Positions 8,877 through 16,623 of a stretch of DNA of 64,000 nucleotides are shown here, in pieces. A model generated the notes under the pieces. That model was not told the DNA's origin. It was given only the letters and a program-made list of their open reading frames with translations, and searched no databases. The stretch is from Guptibacillus hwajinpoensis (GTDB lineage Bacteria > Bacillota > Bacilli > Bacillales > Guptibacillaceae), in NCBI RefSeq assembly GCF_020171785.1, contig NZ_JAIVAE010000002.1:620001-684000 (forward strand), written 5' to 3'. Numbering within the stretch: the first letter of the stretch is position 1; every line of letters starts with the position of its first letter. Both the position numbers and the translations under genes were made by a program.

Positions 8877-9485
8877 ATGAAAAAGTCTGTTCTGACGATT
8901 TTAATGACAAGTCTCTTTTTTACGATGTTTTCTGCTCAGTCTCATCAAGTAGGGGCGGTTACTATGATGAAGGCACCTCCGATGATTGAAGAAGAGCAAC
9001 CCGCAATTGCTCCTAGTGAAATGCCTGAACCGGAAACGAAGCAGGATGTGGCACTATTGCTTAACCTTCCTGTTAAAAATATGAATGATGTTAAGAAAGT
9101 AACGAAGGATCAATTTTCCGTTACCAACTATTCAATAGAAGAAATCGAAATGCTAGCCAAATTAGTTAATGGGGAAGCGAGAGGCGAAACGTTTGAAGGA
9201 AAAGTAGCAGTAGCTTCTGTAACCATTAATCGTGTTCTTTCTTCAAAATTTCCAAATAGCCTAAAAGAAGTAATCTTTGAAAGTGGCGCATACACGGCCG
9301 TCTCAGATGGTCAATATGATCAGCGTCCAGGACCTGAGTCCTACAAAGCAGTCTATGCAGCACTTAGTGGTCAAGATCCAAGTTCAGGCGCTTTGTTTTA
9401 TTATAACCCTGAGATTGCAACGGACGATTGGATTCGGACAAGGCATATTATTAAAGAAATTGGCAAACATGTTTTCACAAGATAA
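8877..9485 (+). CDS. Secreted cell-wall hydrolase, SleB/CwlJ family
   Basis: 202 residues from ATG 8877, chosen over upstream in-frame starts because of GAAAGGATGGGG just before it and because it begins a clear signal peptide (KKS, then hydrophobic to about residue 25). After a short Pro/Glu-rich linker the hydrolase_2 domain starts at EEIEMLAKLVNGEARGE and runs to the end, with conserved AVASVTINRVLSSKFP and GALFYYNP. Family members are spore-cortex or vegetative peptidoglycan hydrolases; the Glu of NGEARGE is the expected catalytic residue. There is no N-terminal peptidoglycan-binding domain as in SleB, so a CwlJ-like or vegetative role is as likely. Confidence 0.88.
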   Translation: MKKSVLTILMTSLFFTMFSAQSHQVGAVTMMKAPPMIEEEQPAIAPSEMPEPETKQDVALLLNLPVKNMNDVKKVTKDQFSVTNYSIEEIEMLAKLVNGEARGETFEGKVAVASVTINRVLSSKFPNSLKEVIFESGAYTAVSDGQYDQRPGPESYKAVYAALSGQDPSSGALFYYNPEIATDDWIRTRHIIKEIGKHVFTR

Positions 9486-9512
9486 AATCCTCCTGACGAA
9501 GGAGGATTTTAT
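9484..9512 (+). terminator. Terminator after the cell-wall hydrolase gene
   Basis: 10-bp perfect stem (9484-9493 / 9501-9510) overlapping the stop codon, with T-rich right arm. Confidence 0.75.
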
Positions 9513-9559
9513 GATATCATCGACTTGTACCCACAGTTTGATGAAGGAGTGAAGCGAAA

Positions 9560-9955
9560 ATGACACAGAAAAAAACGTTTCAACCAGGTGAAATAGTCAC
9601 AGCAGGATATAAGACAGGTAGGTATATTGGAGAGGTTATAGACCTTAAGGATCCAAAAGCGGTTGTTAAAGTGCTTGCGGTGATGAAACACCCAACACAG
9701 GGCGATCTTCATAATCCAAAACAGCTAGATGTTCCGCTTTTCCATCAACGTAAAGCGCTGGCTCAATATGAGAAGGCGCTTGTGCCGTTATCAGCTATTA
9801 ACCACTATGAAGGGGACGTTCCGAATTACAACGAATCGTTGCAAGAAGCCCTTGGTACACAAGAAGCTGAGTTAAAGCATGAAGGCGGAAGATGGGCAGA
9901 GGCCTCTCTCATTGAAATTGAAAAACTTAAAGAAGAGTATTTTCCGACAAGATAG
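9560..9955 (+). CDS. kapB: Kinase-associated protein KapB
   Basis: 131 residues, matching the B. subtilis KapB family in length and in its conserved openings FQPGEIVTAGYKTGRYIGEV and NPKQLDVPLFHQRKAL. KapB was described as needed for signalling through KinB into the sporulation phosphorelay. Although often called a lipoprotein, no signal peptide or lipobox is visible here, so it looks cytosolic. Start ATG behind AAGGAGTGAAGCGAAA. Its presence supports an endospore-forming host. Confidence 0.88.
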   Translation: MTQKKTFQPGEIVTAGYKTGRYIGEVIDLKDPKAVVKVLAVMKHPTQGDLHNPKQLDVPLFHQRKALAQYEKALVPLSAINHYEGDVPNYNESLQEALGTQEAELKHEGGRWAEASLIEIEKLKEEYFPTR

Positions 9956-9960
9956 TCTTC

Positions 9961-9989
9961 TTTACATCACTATTTAAATCGGGTAAGAT
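9961..9989 (+). promoter_or_regulatory. Putative sigma-A promoter of trhO copy 2
   Basis: TTTACA (9961-9966), 17-bp spacer, TAAGAT (9984-9989), about 66 bases before the start codon. Confidence 0.6.
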
Positions 9990-10055
9990 ATAGTATTGAT
10001 TTAGGCTTGCAATAAGAAGTACTAAGTGAAGAAGACGTAAAGGGTGGTTTTTGAT

Positions 10056-10958
10056 TTGCAATCAGAAGCTTCAGCATATCAAGTGCTGTTATATTATCAG
10101 TATGTAGAAATTGAAGATCCAGCTTATTTTGCTCGAAAGCATCTTAAGTTCTGTCAATCTTTGAATTTAAAAGGAAGAGTGCTTGTCGGTACAGAAGGAA
10201 TTAACGGAACTGTATCAGGAACCGTTCAGGATACTGAGCGGTATATGGAAGAACTAAAAGCTGACGAACGCTTCCACGATATGGTGTTTAAAATTGACGA
10301 AGCAGATGGTCATACGTTTAAAAAGATGCACGTTCGACCACGTGAAGAGATTGTTTCATTAAGACTTGAGGAAGATGTTAATCCGAAAGAAATCACCGGT
10401 AACTACCTTGAGCCGAAGGAGTTTATGGAAGCACTAGAAGACGATGATGTGATTGTTATTGACGCTAGAAATGATTATGAGTATGATATTGGTCATTTCC
10501 GTAATGCCATTCGTCCTGACATTAAAGCATTTCGTGATCTTCCAAACTGGATCGAGCAGAATCTTGCCGACCAAAAGGACAAAAAAGTATTAACGTATTG
10601 CACGGGCGGAATTCGCTGTGAGAAATTTTCAGGATATTTATTAAAGAAAGGGTTCTCTGATGTTTCTCAGCTTCATGGTGGGATTGTCACGTACGGTAAA
10701 GACCCAGAAGTACAAGGCAAATATTTCGACGGTAAATGCTTTGTTTTTGATGATCGCCTTGCTGTACCTGTGAACCGTACTGATGAAGATAGGGTGATAG
10801 GGAAATGCTATCATTGCGAGGAACCGGCAGATACGTATATTAATTGTGCCAATGTTACGTGTGACAAGCTTCATATCGTTTGTGATTCTTGCAAAGAAGA
10901 ACATCAGCACTATTGTTCATCAGCTTGTGAAGAAGAAGTTCACATGGCGCAAATGTAA
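10056..10958 (+). CDS. trhO: tRNA uridine(34) hydroxylase TrhO family, copy 2
   Basis: About 300 residues. A GTG at 10044 is in frame but lies inside the ribosome site AAAGGGTGG (10039-10047), whose spacing fits TTG at 10056. Same domain order as copy 1: N-terminal acylphosphatase-like region, then rhodanese domain with CTGGIRC (first Cys about 182). The C-terminal tail is richer in cysteines (CYHC, INC, VTC, CDSC, CSSAC), looking like one or two zinc sites, whereas copy 1 has lost the first pair. One copy may have a different tRNA set or condition of use. It ends at a strong terminator. Confidence 0.9.
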   Translation: MQSEASAYQVLLYYQYVEIEDPAYFARKHLKFCQSLNLKGRVLVGTEGINGTVSGTVQDTERYMEELKADERFHDMVFKIDEADGHTFKKMHVRPREEIVSLRLEEDVNPKEITGNYLEPKEFMEALEDDDVIVIDARNDYEYDIGHFRNAIRPDIKAFRDLPNWIEQNLADQKDKKVLTYCTGGIRCEKFSGYLLKKGFSDVSQLHGGIVTYGKDPEVQGKYFDGKCFVFDDRLAVPVNRTDEDRVIGKCYHCEEPADTYINCANVTCDKLHIVCDSCKEEHQHYCSSACEEEVHMAQM

Positions 10959-10985
10959 CGCAGCGGATACCGCTGCGTTTTTTTT
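10958..10985 (+). terminator. Terminator after trhO copy 2
   Basis: 9-bp GC-rich perfect stem (10958-10966 / 10970-10978), 3-base loop, then eight T. Confidence 0.9.
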
Positions 10986-11016
10986 ACACTTAACCAGGGT
11001 GAGGAGGTACGTGGAG

Positions 11017-11772
11017 GTGTGTTTAATTGCTGTAGCAATACATGCTCATAAAAAATACCCTTTTATTTTAATCGCTAATCGAGACGAATTTTACGAGCGT
11101 CCAACAATGCCTGCGCATTATTGGGACGATGTACCTGGATTACTAGGTGGTCGTGATTTGAAAGCAATGGGAACATGGCTTGGTGTTACAACAAAAGGGA
11201 AAGTTGCGGCGCTTACAAATTATCGAGAACCTGGTGAAGAACCTAAGAAGCACTCAAGAGGCGATTTACCTACTGATTACTTACGACAGAATCAAACAGC
11301 AGAGGCATATTTAAAAACCGTTCAACAAAAGAAAGATCAGTACAATGGATTTAATTTACTTGCGGGAGATTTCAACACCCTTTATTACTATTCAAATAAG
11401 CAAAACCAAATTTCCAGAGTAGAAAGTGGCATTCATGCGGTAAGTAATCATTTATTGAATACGAACTGGCCGAAAGTAGAGATTCTTAAGGATGCGCTCA
11501 CCCACTATATACGAGAAGAAAACGAACTTGATCAGGAACGGCTTTTTGAAATGCTCTCACACGCCGATGCTGCGCCAGATCATTTATTACCTGAAACAGG
11601 GGTACCAATCGAATGGGAGAGAATGCTTTCACCAGTATTTATTTCCTCTGAGAATTACGGTACAAGAGCGCAAACGATCATCACCGTTACACGGGATGGT
11701 CAAGTAACCTTTACCGAGCGATCAGGAAAGGATCAGGAAAACACATACCAATTTATCCTGAATGAGGAATAA
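11017..11772 (+). CDS. NRDE (TANGO2-like) family protein
   Basis: 251 residues from GTG 11017, giving the canonical N-terminus MCLIAVAIHAHKKYP; the open frame extends further upstream but that part overlaps trhO and the terminator. AGGAGG at 11002-11007 is correctly spaced. The signature ANRDEFYERP (family name motif) follows. Cys2 would be exposed after methionine removal, as expected for an N-terminal-nucleophile hydrolase fold. Function in bacteria is not established; eukaryotic TANGO2 is linked to heme or lipid metabolism. Stands alone between terminators. Confidence 0.88.
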   Translation: MCLIAVAIHAHKKYPFILIANRDEFYERPTMPAHYWDDVPGLLGGRDLKAMGTWLGVTTKGKVAALTNYREPGEEPKKHSRGDLPTDYLRQNQTAEAYLKTVQQKKDQYNGFNLLAGDFNTLYYYSNKQNQISRVESGIHAVSNHLLNTNWPKVEILKDALTHYIREENELDQERLFEMLSHADAAPDHLLPETGVPIEWERMLSPVFISSENYGTRAQTIITVTRDGQVTFTERSGKDQENTYQFILNEE

Positions 11773-11898
11773 AGTTTCAGGTACTGAATAAATTATGTGT
11801 TACCTGTAACTTTTCAATCTAAAATAAAGTAAGAGGTTCTAGTTTCAAAACGAGCATACAGGGGTATTGAGAGTTAATACTTATGAGGAGGGGTTTTT

Positions 11899-12054
11899 TT
11901 GAAAAGAAAGCGTCACTATCTTGAAGATCAGCTTTTGAGGGAATCACTTGATATGAGGGAATACCGAAAATATGATTCTGAAATGGTGACTAAAAAAAGA
12001 CCAGTACTCCGTGAAAATAAAAAGAAAAAACCACTTATTCAAACCCTAGTATAA
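11899..12054 (+). CDS. Small basic protein of unknown function (51 residues)
   Basis: TTG start behind a strong GAGGAGGGG. The product is 51 residues, very Lys/Arg-rich (MKRKRHYLEDQL at the start, a KKKKP run near the end), with no membrane segment. The stop codon is followed immediately by a good terminator, so it is a complete monocistronic unit between the NRDE gene and the tRNA cluster. Not recognised. Basic composition would fit an RNA- or DNA-binding peptide; that is inference only. Confidence 0.65.
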   Translation: MKRKRHYLEDQLLRESLDMREYRKYDSEMVTKKRPVLRENKKKKPLIQTLV

Positions 12055-12082
12055 GCGAGGAAGAAATCCCTCGCTTTTTTTT
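12053..12082 (+). terminator. Terminator after the 51-residue gene
   Basis: 8-bp stem (12053-12060 / 12069-12076) and eight consecutive T. Confidence 0.85.
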
Positions 12083-12158
12083 ATGAAAAAGGGTTGTGTT
12101 TTTTATAAAGCGATGATAAGATAAGTCTTGTCCTTGAAAAAACACAAGAAATTAAGTG

Positions 12159-12188
12159 TTGACAAAGAAACAGATTATATAGTAAGAT
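12159..12188 (+). promoter_or_regulatory. Strong promoter of the tRNA cluster
   Basis: Perfect TTGACA (12159-12164), 18-bp spacer, TAAGAT (12183-12188), about 20 bases before the first tRNA. No other promoter is obvious inside the cluster. Confidence 0.75.
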
Positions 12189-12207
12189 AATGAAGTCGCT
12201 GTTTAAT

Positions 12208-12283
12208 GGAGGATTAGCTCAGCTGGGAGAGCATCTGCCTTACAAGCAGAGGGTCGGCGGTTCGAGCCCGTCATCCTCCACCA
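12208..12283 (+). tRNA. tRNA-Val (anticodon TAC)
   Basis: 76 bases, GGAGGAT/ATCCTCC acceptor stem, anticodon TAC in the CTTACAA loop, TTCGAGC T-loop, CCA encoded. Confidence 0.97.
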
Positions 12284-12317
12284 TTTCTTTTAAGTGTGTT
12301 ATCACTAATAAAATCAT

Positions 12318-12393
<76 letters not shown>

Positions 12394-12398
12394 CACAT

Positions 12399-12483
12399 GC
12401 GGGTGTGGCGGAATTGGCAGACGCGCTAGACTTAGGATCTAGTGTCTTACGACGTGGGGGTTCAAGTCCCTTCACCCGCACCA
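12399..12483 (+). tRNA. tRNA-Leu (anticodon TAG)
   Basis: 85 bases with a long variable arm, GCGGGTG/CACCCGC acceptor stem, anticodon TAG, CCA encoded. Confidence 0.97.
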
Positions 12484-12495
12484 TATATTATTTTT

Positions 12496-12572
<77 letters not shown>

Positions 12573-12578
12573 TATTTC

Positions 12579-12654
12579 GGGGCCTTAGCTCAGCTGGGAG
12601 AGCGCCTGCCTTGCACGCAGGAGGTCAGCGGTTCGATCCCGCTAGGCTCCACCA
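12579..12654 (+). tRNA. tRNA-Ala (anticodon TGC)
   Basis: 76 bases, anticodon TGC, acceptor stem GGGGCCT/AGGCTCC with a G-U pair at position 3, close to the alanine identity G3-U70 element, CCA encoded. Confidence 0.97.
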
Positions 12655-12664
12655 ACTATATATC

Positions 12665-12757
12665 GGAGGAATACCCAAGTCTGGCTGAAGGGATCGGTCT
12701 TGAAAACCGACAGGGGCTTAGTCGCCCGCGGGGGTTCGAATCCCTCTTCCTCCTCCA
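12665..12757 (+). tRNA. tRNA-Ser (anticodon TGA)
   Basis: 93 bases with the long variable arm of class II tRNAs, GGAGGAA/TTCCTCC acceptor stem, anticodon TGA, CCA encoded. The discriminator base reads T (12754). Confidence 0.96.
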
Positions 12758-12762
12758 TCTTT

Positions 12763-12836
12763 GCGGGTGTAGTTTAGTGGTAAAACCTCAGCCTTCCAAG
12801 CTGATGTCGTGGGTTCGATCCCCATCACCCGCTCCA
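12763..12836 (+). tRNA. tRNA-Gly (anticodon TCC)
   Basis: 74 bases, GCGGGTG/CACCCGC acceptor stem, anticodon TCC, T discriminator as is normal for glycine, CCA encoded. Confidence 0.97.
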
Positions 12837-12843
12837 ATTTGTT

Positions 12844-12918
12844 GGCCCGTTGGTCAAGCGGTTAAGACACCGCCCTTTCACGGCGGTAACACGGGTTCGA
12901 ATCCCGTACGGGTCACCA
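12844..12918 (+). tRNA. tRNA-Glu (anticodon TTC)
   Basis: 75 bases, GGCCCGT/ACGGGTC acceptor stem, anticodon TTC, CCA encoded. Last of eight tRNAs; no rRNA gene accompanies the cluster. Confidence 0.97.
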
Positions 12919-13044
12919 GCATCATTTAATGATATAATTTTTCTTAAGCATACTCAGGAGAGATGCTTTTTTGTTGTTTTCATTTCGGTACATCTCACTT
13001 GGATACCGCATACATTGCTGTATATAAGAGAGGGGATGGATCGA

Positions 13045-13374
13045 ATGGTTTATGAAGAACATGAACATATTGCTTACCACTATGACAACACTGATGCTTA
13101 TCGCCAGCAGCCAGTAGCACCAACATCGAGCCCACCTGCATCACCGCCTCCAAGACCAATGTCTTCTGCGCAAGCAGGAACGTTTGCTGTTGATCCTGGC
13201 TCAATCAGAAGATGCATGTATCGATTTACCTATATTTGGATGAGGGGTGGCAATTCGTTCTGGTTTTGGCCGGTATTTGTAGGACGTACGTCTGTATCCG
13301 GATTTCGTTGGACTGGTAGAAGGTGGGTTTATACAGGAATTAGCTTAAGAAGAATTGACATGTTTCAATGCTAA
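13045..13374 (+). CDS. Small Bacillus-group protein of unknown function, aromatic C-terminal domain
   Basis: About 109 residues from ATG 13045 (ATG 13036 is possible but sits on the AGAGAGGGG site). The open frame reaches back into tRNA-Glu, which is an artefact. The N-terminal 50 residues are Pro/Ser/Gln-rich and disordered; the C-terminal half is rich in aromatics and glycine (RGGNSFWFWPVFVGRTS, GFRWTGRRWVY) and ends in Cys. I recall similar small proteins in other Bacillus genomes, none with a known role. A surface or spore-associated function is only a guess. Confidence 0.7.
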   Translation: MVYEEHEHIAYHYDNTDAYRQQPVAPTSSPPASPPPRPMSSAQAGTFAVDPGSIRRCMYRFTYIWMRGGNSFWFWPVFVGRTSVSGFRWTGRRWVYTGISLRRIDMFQC

Positions 13375-13380
13375 ATCGTG

Positions 13381-13406
13381 GAGCGCTTACATGAGGCGCT
13401 CTTTTT
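13381..13406 (+). terminator. Terminator after the 109-residue gene
   Basis: GAGCGC (13381-13386) pairs with GCGCTC (13396-13401), followed by five T. Confidence 0.75.
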
Positions 13407-13506
13407 CATGACTTCATTGTGAAAATTAGCGTAAATATCTGGCTTTTTTTAATAGATCGTGCGAAAATAAGACTAATTATTGATCTTCGAAAGTCAGGTG
13501 CACATA

Positions 13507-14151
13507 ATGAAATTCCCTCTATGGATGAGAAAGTTATTTGTAGCATTTGTCGCTGTTATGACGTTAGGAACGGTTATTCCTACTGGATACCTGGCAGATG
13601 AAAAAAACGAGCCGTCAGAGACGTATCAGGAGGAAGGCCATCTTCTTCTCGATTCATTGGACGAGCCTTTAGGGTTATCGGAACCTTCGGAAGAAGAGGC
13701 TACAGATTGGCCGACAATTGCAGCTCAAGTGCCTTCTTCTGAATTACTTGCGCATTTTGTCACTTATGCAAGTAGTCAGTCAGAAGAACAGGGATTATCA
13801 AAGTTTGGAGAAGCGATTTCAACTCGTGTAGGTAGCGAATATTCGGAGTCAATCGTTCCCAAAATGACAGAAGCCATTGCAGCATCTGTTGCAGATCTCG
13901 ACATTGAAGAACTTAGGACGCTTCGTTTAACGGAATCACCGTCTGGCGGATATGGAGAGCGGATTCTTCATGTATACAGCGAACAGAGTGGAGAAGACCT
14001 TTTGCGCTTTCACGTTCGAAGAGATCATCCACCTCAGGATGGCTACTGGTTTAACTTTCACTATCATGCAGCAGATGATAATTTTGAAGAGCATTATGAA
14101 GTAGGTAAAATTTATTGGGATAAAAACACTCCGCCTAAGTGGCTCTCTTAA
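13507..14151 (+). CDS. ypjP: YpjP-like protein
   Basis: 214 residues from ATG 13507 with AGGTG upstream. It begins with a signal sequence or anchor (MRKLFVAFVAVMTLGTVIPTGYLA), then an acidic linker, and ends in a conserved domain with RTLRLTESPSGGYGERI, LRFHVRRDHPPQDGYWFNFHYH and IYWDKNTPPKWLS, as in the YpjP family. Function is unknown. In B. subtilis ypjP neighbours the thymidylate synthase/dihydrofolate reductase genes; here thyA-dfrA lie about 2.5 kb downstream, so partial synteny is kept. Confidence 0.8.
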   Translation: MKFPLWMRKLFVAFVAVMTLGTVIPTGYLADEKNEPSETYQEEGHLLLDSLDEPLGLSEPSEEEATDWPTIAAQVPSSELLAHFVTYASSQSEEQGLSKFGEAISTRVGSEYSESIVPKMTEAIAASVADLDIEELRTLRLTESPSGGYGERILHVYSEQSGEDLLRFHVRRDHPPQDGYWFNFHYHAADDNFEEHYEVGKIYWDKNTPPKWLS

Positions 14152-14173
14152 GAGAGGTGCGCGGGGTGTTTTT
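14122..14173 (+). terminator. Terminator whose left arm is inside the end of ypjP
   Basis: AAAAACAC at 14122 pairs with GGTGTTTTT near 14165, enclosing an inner CTCTCTTAAGAGAG hairpin and CCGC/GCGG pairs. The left arm encodes the last ypjP codons. Confidence 0.7.
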
Positions 14174-14207
14174 GGTTGGAGAGTAGTAAGGGAGGATTAC
14201 AGCCTAG

Positions 14208-14435
14208 ATGGAACTTGTACAATGCATTAGAGATGTTTTTGAAGAAGAACCGCTTGTCGGTTCAGAAAACCCGTTTCAGCGGAAATTATTTAAAGAGGGA
14301 AATTTTTATCCGGTTTACAGGGATGAACACAATAGTTGGATTACACTCGATGAAGAAGGCGAACAGCATATCATTGCAACAGGGATTTTGTTAAATGATG
14401 ATTTTTGGTTCACATTTCGGTTTCGAATCGCATAA
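14208..14435 (+). CDS. Small hypothetical protein (75 residues)
   Basis: ATG start behind GGGAGGA at a slightly long spacing of about 14 bases. The product is acidic, soluble, and has a compact alpha/beta look: NSWITLDEEGEQHIIATGILLNDDFWFTFRF reads as beta strands. Not recognised. It ends at a strong hairpin shared with a convergent small gene. It is probably real, since it sits between terminators with its own ribosome site. Confidence 0.6.
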   Translation: MELVQCIRDVFEEEPLVGSENPFQRKLFKEGNFYPVYRDEHNSWITLDEEGEQHIIATGILLNDDFWFTFRFRIA

Positions 14436-14436
14436 A

Positions 14437-14459
14437 AAAAGCCGCAGCGTGCGGCTTTT
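14437..14459 (+). terminator. Bidirectional terminator between two small convergent genes
   Basis: 9-bp perfect stem (14437-14445 / 14451-14459), A-rich on one side and T-rich on the other. Confidence 0.85.
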
Positions 14460-14577
14460 ACTTCTTTTTAGGGCGCGCGTTTTGCGGGCCTCTTTTTTTA
14501 TTCATCAGAAGAGCGTCTTCGCCCTCTTTTTTGCCCTGTACCCCGGTTTTAGGATCATAAGCATTACGGTTTTTCAT
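14458..14577 (-). CDS. Very small basic protein (39 residues)
   Basis: ATG start behind a perfect GAGGAGG, reading MKNRNAYDPKTGVQGKK and ending RPKKK. It is Lys/Arg/Asn/Gly-rich with no hydrophobic segment, and its stop codon touches the shared terminator. Composition resembles minor small acid-soluble spore proteins, but no family motif is certain, so I leave it unnamed. Confidence 0.55.
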   Translation of the reverse strand: MKNRNAYDPKTGVQGKKEGEDALLMNKKRGPQNARPKKK

Positions 14578-14626
14578 ACAAGTGCCTCCTCTACTTAGAT
14601 TCATCACTTAGTATGTCCGATTCTCC

Positions 14627-14863
14627 TTAAAACATCGGGTTTTCTTCGATGAACTGGTAGACGTTATCAACAAGTTCATCTGGCGTTTCACCTGTCACAC
14701 GTTCGCCATTTACAAGGCAGTACATTTCTTGGCTACATAGCGTGCAATGGCCAAGACAGGAATATTCAAGGACGTCTAGGTCCGTATCTTTTTCTAGTGT
14801 TTCCATTGCTTTATGTGAACCGCTTGAAAGATTGCTCATGCAAAATTCTACAATTGGATTCAT
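14627..14863 (-). CDS. yuzB: YuzB family protein (UPF0349/DUF1450)
   Basis: 78 residues beginning MNPIVEFCMSNLSSGS, with CLGHCTLCSQ in the middle and the TPDELVDNVYQFIEENP tail typical of the family. The CxxxC-x2-C spacing suggests a thioredoxin-like [2Fe-2S] or metal-binding fold. Function is unestablished. ATG start behind GAGGTGAATAGAA. It is divergent from trxB, which lies about 190 bases away. Confidence 0.9.
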   Translation of the reverse strand: MNPIVEFCMSNLSSGSHKAMETLEKDTDLDVLEYSCLGHCTLCSQEMYCLVNGERVTGETPDELVDNVYQFIEENPMF

Positions 14864-14982
14864 TTCTATTCACCTCAAGTTTTCCTCACAAATTCATAAC
14901 TGTTTCCATTCTACCAAGAAGGGAGGAAAATGGACAACCATTTGCATGGACGAAGAAACATATTGACTATGACTCATATAAT

Positions 14983-15012
14983 TTGTAAGAGAAGGGTTTA
15001 TTTCTTTATAAT
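14983..15012 (+). promoter_or_regulatory. Putative promoter of trxB
   Basis: TTGTAA (14983-14988), 18-bp spacer, TATAAT (15007-15012), about 42 bases before the start codon. Confidence 0.5.
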
Positions 15013-15053
15013 TAGGAAAAATAACATAATGAAGTCGATAGAGGAGGGTCATT

Positions 15054-15995
15054 ATGCATAAAGCAGTTATTGTAGGAACAGGACCAGCAGGTTTAACAGC
15101 AGCGATTTACCTTGCGAGAGCAAATATGGATCCGCTTGTCATTGAAGGGCCGGAACCTGGTGGTCAGCTTACGTTAACAACTGATGTAGAAAATTTCCCC
15201 GGGTTTCCGGATGGTGTTCTTGGCCCTGAATTGATGGAAAACATGAAGAAGCAGGCGCTCCGTTTTGGTGCAACAATCGAACGCGGCTGGGTGAAGGACA
15301 TTGATTTTAGTGAACGTCCTTTTAAATTAACAACGGATACGCTTGGCGACATCGTGGCAGAATCAGTTCTTATTTCGACTGGTGCTTCAGCGAAGCTTCT
15401 TGGAATTCCAGGTGAATCAGAGAATATGGGCAGAGGTGTAAGTACATGTGCGACGTGTGATGGCTTTTTCTTCCGTGGTAAAAAAATCGTCGTAATTGGT
15501 GGAGGAGACTCTGCGATGGAAGAAGCCACTTTTTTAACAAAATTTGCTTCGGAAGTAACCATCCTTCATCGAAGAAAGGATTTACGTGCCTCAAAAATCA
15601 TGCAAGAGCGCGCACGAACTAACGAAAAAATCAGCTGGAAACTCAATGCTTCACCTATTGAGGTTGTGGCCGAAAACAATAAAGTTAGTGGTATTAAAGT
15701 GAAGGATAGTGATTCCGGAAAAGAAGAAATTGTGAAAACGGATGGTATTTTCGTTGCCATAGGCCACCGTCCAAACACAGATTTTCTTCAGGGTAAACTT
15801 AACATGGACGATAAAGGTTATATCCAAGTGGAACCAGGAACCACCAGAACGAATGTTCCAGGTGTATTTGCATGTGGCGATGTTCAGGATTTTACTTACC
15901 GACAAGCGATTACAGCAGCAGGAACAGGCTGTATGGCTGCGATGGATTGTGAGCGGTTCTTAGAAGGTAACGCCTTTATTGATTGGAGTATGTAA
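15054..15995 (+). CDS. trxB: Thioredoxin-disulfide reductase
   Basis: 313 residues, the usual bacterial length. FAD site GTGPAGLTAAIYLARAN at the N-terminus, redox-active CATC at residues 132-135, NADP-binding GGGDSAMEEA with HRRKDLRAS (basic residues for the 2'-phosphate), and the C-terminal FAD motif GVFACGDVQD. It reduces thioredoxin with NADPH in the cytosol. It is a lone gene between promoter and terminator, away from the usual B. subtilis trxB context, so a second paralogue may exist elsewhere in the genome. Confidence 0.93.
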   Translation: MHKAVIVGTGPAGLTAAIYLARANMDPLVIEGPEPGGQLTLTTDVENFPGFPDGVLGPELMENMKKQALRFGATIERGWVKDIDFSERPFKLTTDTLGDIVAESVLISTGASAKLLGIPGESENMGRGVSTCATCDGFFFRGKKIVVIGGGDSAMEEATFLTKFASEVTILHRRKDLRASKIMQERARTNEKISWKLNASPIEVVAENNKVSGIKVKDSDSGKEEIVKTDGIFVAIGHRPNTDFLQGKLNMDDKGYIQVEPGTTRTNVPGVFACGDVQDFTYRQAITAAGTGCMAAMDCERFLEGNAFIDWSM

Positions 15996-16000
15996 ACATG

Positions 16001-16030
16001 AAAGCGCAGGGCAGGTGCCCTACGCTTTTT
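16001..16030 (+). terminator. Bidirectional terminator between trxB and hsp20
   Basis: AAAGCG.AGGGCA (16001-) pairs with TGCCCT.CGCTTT, followed by T's; one unpaired base on each side. Confidence 0.75.
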
Positions 16031-16473
16031 TAATGGATATCGATATAGTTTGAATCGTTTTGAATGCGGTCGGCTTTTGGAATTTTAATTTCAAGAATGC
16101 CGTTTTCGTATTTTCCCTTCACATTTTTCATTGAGAAGTGATAAGGCAGTTTGATCGTGCGACTCGTACTCGCATAAGAGCGTTCTTGTTTATAATACTT
16201 TTGCTTATCGTTTCGTGTTTCTTGATATTCTTTCGACTCGATTGAAATGCGCAGTCCATCTCCAAGCGGTTCAACCTTAATTTGTTCTTTTGAAATACCA
16301 GGTAACTCTGCCTCTACGATAAAAGCAGCATCCGTTTCATATAGGTCAACGCGAAACGATTGCGCAGGCAGCAAATTGGCAAACGGCTCTTTAAAAAAAT
16401 CATCAAACGTGTTCATCCAATTTTGAATAGCAGGATCTTGAAACAGTTTCGGCAATTTATCGCCTTTACCCAT
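16030..16473 (-). CDS. Hsp20/alpha-crystallin family small heat-shock protein
   Basis: 147 residues. Residues 40-147 form the alpha-crystallin domain: FRVDLYETDAAFIVEAELPG, the ERSYASTSRTIKLPY strand region and the closing A-x-NGILEIKIPK-type motif (YENGILEIKIPK). The N-terminal 40 residues are aromatic, and the C-terminal tail is short with only an IDIH end instead of a classic IXI motif. It acts as an ATP-independent holdase. Start ATG behind AAAGGATG. No CIRCE element was seen upstream. Confidence 0.9.
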   Translation of the reverse strand: MGKGDKLPKLFQDPAIQNWMNTFDDFFKEPFANLLPAQSFRVDLYETDAAFIVEAELPGISKEQIKVEPLGDGLRISIESKEYQETRNDKQKYYKQERSYASTSRTIKLPYHFSMKNVKGKYENGILEIKIPKADRIQNDSNYIDIH

Positions 16474-16623
16474 TTAACATTCATCCTTTCCAACATTTCT
16501 GATATAAAGTATGTGTGCCCATGGAAAATGTTCCTTTTGGCTGTTTTTTACAAGGGATTCTAAAGTTACTTCTCTACTTTCTTCATGTTACAATGGTCAG
16601 TAGAGAATTAAAGGAGGAGTACG

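Noticed and set aside
10846-11016. N-terminal extension of the NRDE protein overlapping trhO copy 2
   Set aside because: The family starts MCLIA, which is encoded at 11017 behind AGGAGG; the extension also spans a terminator.
11773-11812. Terminator after the NRDE gene
   Set aside because: A 12-bp imperfect stem exists but its loop is 17 bases and there is no T tract, so it was not called.
12850-13044. N-terminal extension of the 109-residue protein's frame into tRNA-Glu
   Set aside because: It lies within a clear tRNA gene; a ribosome site and ATG occur at 13036-13045.
15164-15562. 132-codon open frame on the minus strand inside trxB
   Set aside because: Antisense shadow of a well-supported reductase.
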